NCBI GenBank assembly: GCA_015233295.1
Contig: JADFYC010000230.1
Location: 1 to 6,110 of the forward strand
Direction: 5' to 3'
Source: Deltaproteobacteria bacterium
Lineage (GTDB): Bacteria; Desulfobacterota; JADFXK01
Length of the DNA stretch: 6,110 nt
Position numbers and translations under genes: made by a program. Shown piece by piece: positions 1 through 4,538 of this stretch. Under the pieces are notes generated by a model, which saw nothing but the letters and a program-made list of their open reading frames with translations, was not told the DNA's origin and searched no databases. Positions within the stretch are counted from its first letter, which is position 1. The number at the start of each line of letters is the position of its first letter.

Positions 1-277
1 CCAGGGATCGGGGATCTGATTTGCCGGAATCATTGGCGCTGCACAGGATGACTGGGAGCTTATAGTTATCAGCACGGATTTGCTGAAGTAAGTTAAGCCC
101 ATTATCACCACCCAGCATAATATCCAAGACCATCACGTCAGGTTGTAGACTGTCTAAGGACTCTCTCAAGTGCAATCCTGAGGCGAGAGTCGCCACGGCG
201 TGTCCATCTTCGGTCAACTCGTCAAGATACATTTCCCGGATGTATTGTTCATCATCCACCACTAACACTTTGGCCAT
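1..277 (-). CDS. Response regulator, receiver domain (N-terminal part, cut by window edge)
   Basis: The visible 92 residues form a CheY-like receiver domain, which accepts a phosphoryl group from a partner histidine kinase in the cytoplasm. The product starts MAKVLVVDDEQYIREMY. The acidic pair D8/D9, the phospho-acceptor D52 in VMVLDIML and the switch Ser80 in LPVILCSA are all present. The conserved lysine, expected near residue 100, lies beyond the window. After D52 the usual K/M-Pro is replaced by MLGG, a mild deviation. The ATG start is supported by AGGAG (283-287) five bases upstream. The C-terminal output domain, if any, is not visible, so a stand-alone CheY-like protein cannot be told apart from an OmpR- or NtrC-type regulator. 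No histidine kinase gene is in the window. The family call is firm; the regulated pathway is unknown. Confidence 0.9.
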   Translation of the reverse strand, partial: MAKVLVVDDEQYIREMYLDELTEDGHAVATLASGLHLRESLDSLQPDVMVLDIMLGGDNGLNLLQQIRADNYKLPVILCSANDSGKSDPRSL

Positions 278-428
278 ATAATCTCCTGGTTATCCCGTGA
301 ATCAATTTGGAGCTAATCTCTTCTTTCCCATAGACGATATTTGACGATGCCATTTTAACCTCTGAAAGACGATGACCATCAATGATGACGGACTGGCTGA
401 GGTTGTAAAGACACTGTAAGTCTAACAT
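252..428 (-). CDS. Possible small ORF overlapping the response regulator start (tentative)
   Basis: An open frame of 58 codons runs from an ATG at 428 to a TGA at 252-254, overlapping the regulator gene by 26 bases in another frame. The 428 start has no visible Shine-Dalgarno site. An internal ATG at 353, giving 33 codons and starting MASSNIVYGKEEISSK, is preceded by AGAGG (359-363) at five bases, which matches the spacing of the real genes here. If translated, it would end just inside the regulator gene, an arrangement that can couple translation. I recognise no family. It could equally be a chance open frame in a leader region, because it shares its bases with the GTNAC cluster and a frame of this length is not rare. 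Confidence 0.25.
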   Translation of the reverse strand: MLDLQCLYNLSQSVIIDGHRLSEVKMASSNIVYGKEEISSKLIHGITRRLYGQSVSGG

Positions 429-499
429 GCTATTGTTACAACACTGTGACGATTACCTGATAGCTCAGTCACAACAGCAAATTTCACCTTAATGTAACA
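405..499. promoter_or_regulatory. Cluster of GTNAC-like pentamers and nested inverted repeats upstream of the response regulator
   Basis: Seen on the plus strand: GTAAA (405-409), GTAAG (416-420), GTTAC (435-439), GTGAC (446-450), GTCAC (468-472) and GTAAC (494-498). Spacings of 11, 11 and 22 bases occur among them, so several would lie on one helix face. The same bases give nested inverted repeats: TGTTACA/TGTAACA (434-440, 493-499) and TGTGAC/GTCACA (445-450, 468-473). Tandem half-sites with an 11-bp period are characteristic of OmpR/PhoB-type regulators, and GTAAA-N6-GTAAG resembles a CpxR-type box. On the minus strand TTGTAA, 17 bases, then TACAGT (442-413) is a weak sigma-70 match, 4 of 6 at each hexamer. 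Autoregulation of the downstream regulator is an inference. Confidence 0.3.
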
Positions 500-582
500 T
501 TGACCAATCTCGCCCTGGTCATTGTCCGGTATCCATATTTTGGCCTATTACAATTGTCTCTTTGCCGTGCTGAAATTAGACA

Positions 583-840
583 TTAGTTCATAGAATTTCT
601 GCGAATTCTCTGCAGATTGTCGTTCAGCCGGGCCCGGATCACACTTCCGATGACGATCAACCGGCTCACAGTATTGGGTTCGTTCTCCAGCCGTCGTTCA
701 ATTTCTTTTTGAACCATCAGCATCTTCGGCTTGTTTGCCAGAAAGAGCTGAAGGTCCGTCAACGCGGCCTTCAGCTCTTCCCTCTGGTTTTCTTCGCCAA
801 AATTTTGATTAAAGTCGTTACCGCATGCTATCTGCTCCAT
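583..840 (-). CDS. Small hypothetical protein, 85 residues
   Basis: The product begins MEQIACGNDFNQNFGEEN and ends RRNSMN. It has no signal peptide or membrane segment, so it is probably cytoplasmic. From about residue 20 it looks mostly helical and charged, with regularly spaced leucines and isoleucines (LTDLQLFL, VQKEIERRLE, RLIVIGSVIRARL), which suggests a short helical bundle or a dimerising protein. The ATG start is well supported by AGGAG (846-850) five bases upstream. It is separated by 390 bases from the acyltransferase gene and by about 305 bases from the response regulator, so it may be transcribed alone. I do not recognise the family and assign no function. Alternative readings of this stretch, including a plus-strand frame at 709-894, lack comparable support. 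Confidence 0.7.
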   Translation of the reverse strand: MEQIACGNDFNQNFGEENQREELKAALTDLQLFLANKPKMLMVQKEIERRLENEPNTVSRLIVIGSVIRARLNDNLQRIRRNSMN

Positions 841-991
841 GACTTCTCCTGCTTAATTCCTGTGATGGAATCATATTTCTTCACAAAGGGTTAGTACCCT
901 CGGGATTCGAAGAATGGTAAATCGTTTGTAGCCAGGCGCCACACTGAGGCCGCGGCCCCGATGTACTCCGCCCCTTAACATGACACCGATT
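841..991. other. Intergenic stretch upstream of the 85-residue gene
   Basis: This is part of a 390-base gap without a convincing gene. It carries the Shine-Dalgarno site of the small gene (846-850), a short inverted repeat GGGTTAGTACCC (888-899) and a GC-only palindrome GGCCGCGGCC (948-957). A minus-strand TATGAT (869-874) resembles a -10 hexamer but has no good -35 partner. The rest of the gap is occupied by the repeats listed separately (992-1212). Confidence 0.5.
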
Positions 992-1019
992 AGCAACCGA
1001 CAACAAGCAACCAGTAACC
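992..1019. repeat. 7-bp tandem repeat, four units
   Basis: Four consecutive heptamers are visible on the plus strand: AGCAACC, GACAACA, AGCAACC, AGTAACC. The first and third are identical, the fourth differs by one base and the second is diverged. They abut the left end of the composite palindrome that starts at 1020. A related pair, TGTAACC and AGCACTG (1216-1229), lies just beyond its right end, between the palindrome and the acyltransferase stop codon. Short tandem heptamers of this kind occur in bacterial intergenic DNA, and no function can be read from the sequence. Confidence 0.6.
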
Positions 1020-1212
1020 CAATGTCATTGATTTAAGGTCACCTCACTCTTGTCCGGAGTGACATAAGGACGTTAAGATTTCTCGCTTCGCTCGAAATGA
1101 CAGAAGTGCCGTACATTCAGGATAGTACCTGCTGCATGCGTCCTCCTTGTCATTTCGAGCGAAGCGAGAAATCTTACAGTGTGTTTTCCTCCGGCTTAAG
1201 TCAACGACATTG
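1020..1212. repeat. Composite intergenic palindrome (REP/MITE-like) with perfect 29-bp core arms
   Basis: The core is a perfect inverted repeat: 1074-1102 is the exact reverse complement of 1148-1176, around a 45-base spacer. Further out, 1020-1037 and 1195-1212 pair at 16 of 18 positions, and CCGGAG (1054-1059) pairs with CTCCGG (1189-1194). The left side carries 16 extra bases (1038-1053) that the right side lacks. The core contains GTCATTTCGAGCGAAGCGAG, a motif repeated in the intergenic DNA of many bacteria. No transposase is present, so if it moves it does so in trans. Transcribed through, the core would fold into a very stable hairpin downstream of the acyltransferase gene. There it could protect or end that message, although no U-run follows it. 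The short frames across it encode only repeat-derived peptides. Confidence 0.85.
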
Positions 1213-1230
1213 ACCTGTAACCAGCACTGA

Positions 1231-3069
1231 CTAAGCACAACGAGTTCGGGGATCATTGTAATGGTAGCGGAGAAACGTTGTCGCCCCTGACTTTTCCAAA
1301 TACGTCTCCAAAATCTTGGGATCGGTCTGGGTCAGGTCCACCATGATCAGCGCATCCAACACGCCGTTGAAGCCGGGGTCAAAGCTGTAGGCCAGAGTCT
1401 TTCCCCCTAACTTGAGATAATGCCTAAGTAATATGGGGATACCTTTCCCGTCGTCCTCGATATCTGAGACTATCTCAGATAAATCCCGGACATCGTGAAT
1501 CAAGGGCAAGGCCCCTTGGACCAGGCTCTTGTCCGTGGCTTTCTCGCTGATGGGATGCCGAGGTTTAACCAGTCTGGACAGGTCTGTCTCCAAGTTATTG
1601 GTTTTAAGAAAAGAAACTATCAGTTGATGTGAGGCCGCCCGATAGTCACCGGAGATGCTGACCGGCCCAAACAATATTTTATACCTGGGATTAGCGGCCA
1701 CAAACCGGCCGATGCCTTTCCACAGCAGCATCAACGGGCGGTAGTTTTTTTGATATTCCAGCCGCACGAAGGACCTCCCGAGTTCCAGGGCGGGGCCGAT
1801 CCGGTCCAGCAATCGCCAGTCATATTCAAACAGATCGTGGGTGTAAAGACCGCTTATGCCCACCTGAGTGGCGATCCCATCCGTCATCCCCAGCCGGTAT
1901 GCGCCTGCCACCTCGCTCTTTTCTTTGTCCCAGAGGAAGAGATGGGTGTAATAAGTGTCAAACCGGTCCAGGTCGATGGCTTTTCCGCTTCCTTCATTGG
2001 CCTGGCGAAAAGTGATTTCCCGGAGTCGGCCGATCTCATGGAGCAAATGAGGAATCTGGGACGCCGCCGCCTTATATACACTCAGCCCGGGACTATCGGC
2101 CAACAGGTGATCGGAGGGCAAAGCCTCGACTTCTTGTTTAAGCAGGCTGGACCGTTGGGCGTCGGCCACCTTGGGCCAGGTTCGGACGAACCGATCAACC
2201 GGCCCGGCCAAAAACGGACGGGGATATTTAGCCCGGCGGCAACCGAGCATATATGTTCTTGTCCTCAGGTAACCTATCAGATGACCATCGCTTTGGATTC
2301 TGTTTAATTTTTCAAAAGGAATGGCCCGGCCGATTCTGACGGTGATGTTTTTATTGGTCTTATTCAACAGTTCCCTCGCCAACATGGCCGTCCGGAGTTT
2401 AGGGTGAATCAGACCCAACAACTGAAATAAAAAGCCGTTTCTGCCGGAAAAATATACCGGTAATACCGCGGCCTGGGTCCTTCTTATGATCGGGGCCAGC
2501 CTGGGGTTCCACGGCGGATCGCTAACCTCAAATTTACGCAACTGAATATGGGCGACTTCGCCGGCCGGGAAAACACCGACTACCCCACCGCTCCTGAGCC
2601 AGCCAATGGTTTTACGGATAGGGTTGACATTGGAGCTGATGGCGCCTCTTGTTCCATAAGGATCGACCATGATCAACACGTCTCTTAATTCAGGGACCAA
2701 CTGGAGGATATGATTGGCCATTATTTTGACATCCGACCTGATCATCCGAAGCAACCGGTAGAGCAAGATTCCCTCTATCGCTCCGAAGGGGTGGTTGGCC
2801 ACGACTACGACCGGGCCCTTTTCCGGAATTCGGCTCAGGTCTTTTTCCGGGATGTCAAAATTGATGTGAAATGCTTCCAGCGCATTTTCCAGAAAGTCGG
2901 ATTCGCCCCCCATGGCCGAGATTTCTTGACAGATTTTTCCTAGCCGGCCGAACGACAATATCCGATCCAGCGGCCCTTTGTTGGTCGGAAAAAGAAACTG
3001 CGGCAAAGGAAGGTGGCTGTCCGTAGCCAGGCCTGGTTCTTCAATCTCCATCCGCTCTTTGTCTAGCAA
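1231..3069 (-). CDS. Bifunctional OlsF-like acyltransferase: PlsC-type O-acyltransferase fused to OlsB/GNAT N-acyltransferase
   Basis: This 612-residue protein has the two-domain layout of the COG3176 putative hemolysin / OlsF group. The N-terminal half (about 60-280) is a lysophospholipid-acyltransferase-type domain with NHPFGAIEG (92-100; H93 and E99 standing for the H-X4-D/E motif), FPAGE (167-171) and PVYFSGRNG (204-212). The C-terminal half (about 325-610) is an OlsB-type GNAT fold, with LREITFRQANEGSG (349-362), ELGRSFVRLEYQKNYRP (429-445) and GPVSISGDY (468-476). In characterised OlsF proteins these halves N-acylate ornithine and then O-acylate the lyso-lipid, giving phosphorus-free ornithine lipid at the inner membrane. 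The acyl acceptor here is inferred. The start is TTG at 3069, chosen because a perfect AGGAGG (3075-3080) lies five bases upstream; the ATG seven codons in has a poor site. An acyltransferase for other aminolipids remains possible. Confidence 0.85.
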   Translation of the reverse strand: MLDKERMEIEEPGLATDSHLPLPQFLFPTNKGPLDRILSFGRLGKICQEISAMGGESDFLENALEAFHINFDIPEKDLSRIPEKGPVVVVANHPFGAIEGILLYRLLRMIRSDVKIMANHILQLVPELRDVLIMVDPYGTRGAISSNVNPIRKTIGWLRSGGVVGVFPAGEVAHIQLRKFEVSDPPWNPRLAPIIRRTQAAVLPVYFSGRNGFLFQLLGLIHPKLRTAMLARELLNKTNKNITVRIGRAIPFEKLNRIQSDGHLIGYLRTRTYMLGCRRAKYPRPFLAGPVDRFVRTWPKVADAQRSSLLKQEVEALPSDHLLADSPGLSVYKAAASQIPHLLHEIGRLREITFRQANEGSGKAIDLDRFDTYYTHLFLWDKEKSEVAGAYRLGMTDGIATQVGISGLYTHDLFEYDWRLLDRIGPALELGRSFVRLEYQKNYRPLMLLWKGIGRFVAANPRYKILFGPVSISGDYRAASHQLIVSFLKTNNLETDLSRLVKPRHPISEKATDKSLVQGALPLIHDVRDLSEIVSDIEDDGKGIPILLRHYLKLGGKTLAYSFDPGFNGVLDALIMVDLTQTDPKILETYLEKSGATTFLRYHYNDPRTRCA

Positions 3070-3074
3070 GTGGG

Positions 3075-3080
3075 CCTCCT
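3075..3080 (-). promoter_or_regulatory. Ribosome binding site deciding a TTG start
   Basis: AGGAGG on the minus strand, five bases before the TTG at 3069-3067, is the strongest Shine-Dalgarno site in the window. It favours the rare TTG start over the ATG at 3051, which has only a weak GAG-type match upstream. Confidence 0.75.
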
Positions 3081-3114
3081 ATTATCGATATGATCAATAA
3101 TTTTTTTTGATTGA

Positions 3115-3131
3115 ACCTGAACAGTTCAGGT
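3115..3131. promoter_or_regulatory. Perfect 17-bp palindrome, candidate operator of the acyltransferase gene
   Basis: ACCTGAACAGTTCAGGT has two exact 8-bp arms around one central base and lies 45 bases upstream of the acyltransferase start. On the minus strand it fills the 17-base spacer between a weak -35 candidate TTGGGC (3138-3133) and a weak -10 candidate TTCAAT (3115-3110), overlapping one base of the latter. A run of eight A follows at 3108-3101. A short, exact dyad in this position is typical of a dimeric repressor site. The hexamers match consensus poorly (3 and 4 of 6), so the promoter is tentative. The regulator is unknown, and none is encoded beside it. Confidence 0.45.
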
Positions 3132-3155
3132 CGCCCAAAGAACGGGTGGAGTATA

Positions 3156-3190
3156 AACCGGGAGTGTGACAGTCACTCCTCAGCCCGGTT
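3156..3190 (-). terminator. Terminator-like hairpin after the YibE/F gene
   Basis: AACCGGG (3156-3162) pairs exactly with CCCGGTT (3184-3190), and the loop holds an inner palindrome GTGACAGTCAC (3166-3176). It starts about 80 bases past the YibE/F stop and before the acyltransferase promoter region, where a terminator would be expected. On the minus strand no U-run follows; a T-rich stretch (3189-3200) follows only on the plus strand. It may therefore be a factor-assisted terminator, a 3' stabilising hairpin or a protein site. Confidence 0.4.
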
Positions 3191-3268
3191 AAATTATTTT
3201 GACATTTTCAAGAAACCCGGTCATCCCGTAAAATATAGTTCGGTTCCCCCGGCGGTATGACCATTGGA

Positions 3269-4441
3269 TTAATTATGTTGCGCATCCGGCTGGGTAAATA
3301 CCGCCTTTCGTCCTCTCCGGAACATCAGCCCCCCGATCAAAACGGTGACGGGAGCCACCAGGACGACTCCAAAACTTCCCACCAGTGTGTCCAAGACTTC
3401 GGCGGAGACCAGGTTCAAGTTGAAGATAGTTCGAAGCGGAATCCCCTGTCCCATAAACACCATCAACATGGTCACGTATCCACCGGAATAGGCTAACAGC
3501 AGGGTGGTGGTCATTGTCCCGATTACGGCCCGACCCACGGCCATGCCCGAGGCCAGGTGTTCTCGTAGAGAGATATCCGGGTTCTTCAACATTAACTCAT
3601 GCATGGATACTGATATATCCATGGCCACATCCATAATCGCCCCCGATGAAGCGGTAAAAATCCCGGCCAGGAAAATCTTCCCCAGGTCGAGGTGGGGAAA
3701 GCCCGTATAGAGGAGCATCTCGGAAAAGGGTCGGACGGCTCCGTGAACCCAAAACAACTTATAAAAAATTTTCGACAACAGGTAGGTCAGGTTAAGTCCG
3801 ATGAACGAGCCGAGAAAAGTCACCAACCCGGTTCGATTTAATCCCCCCACCAGGAAGCTGACGGCTCCAATGAGACCGGTCACCACGGCCAACCCAAGCA
3901 ACACCGGATCATAGCCCTTCAAAAAAAAGGGGACCATCACCTTCCAGATCATGAGAGCCGCAAGAACGAAGGATAAAAGGGCTCTTAATCCAGTCCATCC
4001 ACCCAAAACAATCAGTAACACGCCGAATAGACCGAATAGCCAAACTTCCACCCCCAGCCGGTAGACTCCCCGCGGATGTGAGGTCGTTATCCGGCCCTGG
4101 TCGGCCGAAAATTCCAGCAGGATCGTCTGGCCGGCCAAATAATACTCATCGATCTCCAGTTTACCGGTCAAATAGTTGACTGCCCGCTCGGTCTGGCCCT
4201 GGAATGGACCATCTTGTATTTCCACAGTCAGATCCTGGAACCCCGTCTTGACCAGGACGTGTTGTTTGAGTCTGGAATTATCCAAAGCGGTAATCCGGGC
4301 CCTGGCATATTGAGAACCTGTAGGCTGTCTGTTCTCAAACCCGGTGGGAGCCCAAAGGAGAAAAACACAGATTACAGTTATGAATAGTGCCAAGACAGCG
4401 TCGCGATTCTTAAGAAATTGAATTACGTTTCTAATTACCAT
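3269..4441 (-). CDS. YibE/F-family multi-pass membrane protein
   Basis: Read from the ATG at 4441 this is a 390-residue inner-membrane protein. One membrane segment lies near residues 17-31. A soluble, probably extracytoplasmic stretch follows to about 125, with beta-rich text such as RARITALDNSRLKQHVLV. Then come about seven more hydrophobic segments to residue 375 and a short basic, cytoplasmic-type tail (FRRGRK). The YibE/F signature is clear at SSGAIMDVAMDIS (265-277), followed by EHLASGMAVGRAVIGTMTTTLLLAYSGGY. The biochemical role of the family is not established; transport is often suggested. Start choice: GGGG (4447-4450) lies five bases before this ATG, with another ATG at 4444. A TTG at 4477 would add 12 residues but sits inside a hairpin without a ribosome site. 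The gene follows the phosphatase by about 100 bases and may share its transcript. Confidence 0.85.
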   Translation of the reverse strand: MVIRNVIQFLKNRDAVLALFITVICVFLLWAPTGFENRQPTGSQYARARITALDNSRLKQHVLVKTGFQDLTVEIQDGPFQGQTERAVNYLTGKLEIDEYYLAGQTILLEFSADQGRITTSHPRGVYRLGVEVWLFGLFGVLLIVLGGWTGLRALLSFVLAALMIWKVMVPFFLKGYDPVLLGLAVVTGLIGAVSFLVGGLNRTGLVTFLGSFIGLNLTYLLSKIFYKLFWVHGAVRPFSEMLLYTGFPHLDLGKIFLAGIFTASSGAIMDVAMDISVSMHELMLKNPDISLREHLASGMAVGRAVIGTMTTTLLLAYSGGYVTMLMVFMGQGIPLRTIFNLNLVSAEVLDTLVGSFGVVLVAPVTVLIGGLMFRRGRKAVFTQPDAQHN

Positions 4442-4472
4442 CATTTCCCCATCTCTTAGTGAAAATGGAAGA

Positions 4473-4503
4473 GGCAAGGACGGCCTGTCCGCCGGACCCT
4501 GCC
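4473..4503 (-). terminator. Hairpin between the phosphatase and YibE/F genes
   Basis: On the minus strand GGCAGGG pairs with CCTTGCC (7 bp, one G-U). Inside it CGGC pairs with GCCG around a 6-base loop. The 3' side continues into the pyrimidine-rich TCTTCCATTTTC, with no clean U-run. It lies about 35 bases past the phosphatase stop and about 30 bases before the YibE/F start. It could be a partial terminator, an mRNA processing point, or a structure that lowers downstream expression. Confidence 0.35.
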
Positions 4504-4538
4504 CCTATGTAAATAAGACAGGCGATTGCCGGAATAGT

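Noticed and set aside
709..894. A 61-codon plus-strand frame
   Set aside because: It lies largely opposite the 85-residue gene, which has the better ribosome site and start.
948..957. GGCCGCGGCC palindrome as a regulatory site
   Set aside because: A 10-bp GC-only palindrome can arise by chance and has no promoter context.
992..1229. CRISPR-like array
   Set aside because: The units are 7 bp and contiguous, or form inverted arms; there are no regularly spaced direct repeats with unique spacers and no cas genes.
1044..1256. A 70-codon minus-strand frame containing peptides such as ISRFARND and LSFRAKREIL
   Set aside because: It runs through both arms of the palindromic repeat and overlaps the acyltransferase 3' end. 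These peptides are the usual spurious translation of this repeat class.
1750..2307. A 185-codon plus-strand frame
   Set aside because: It is antisense to the conserved GNAT-type region of the acyltransferase, starts at a TTG without a ribosome site and resembles no known protein.
3169..3175. CTGTCAC on the minus strand as a Pho-box half-site before the acyltransferase gene
   Set aside because: Only one 7-base half is present; no second half occurs 11 bases away, and the bases are explained by the hairpin's inner palindrome.
3269..4477. TTG at 4477 as the YibE/F start
   Set aside because: It lies inside the 4473-4503 hairpin with no Shine-Dalgarno site; the ATG pair at 4444/4441 fits better.
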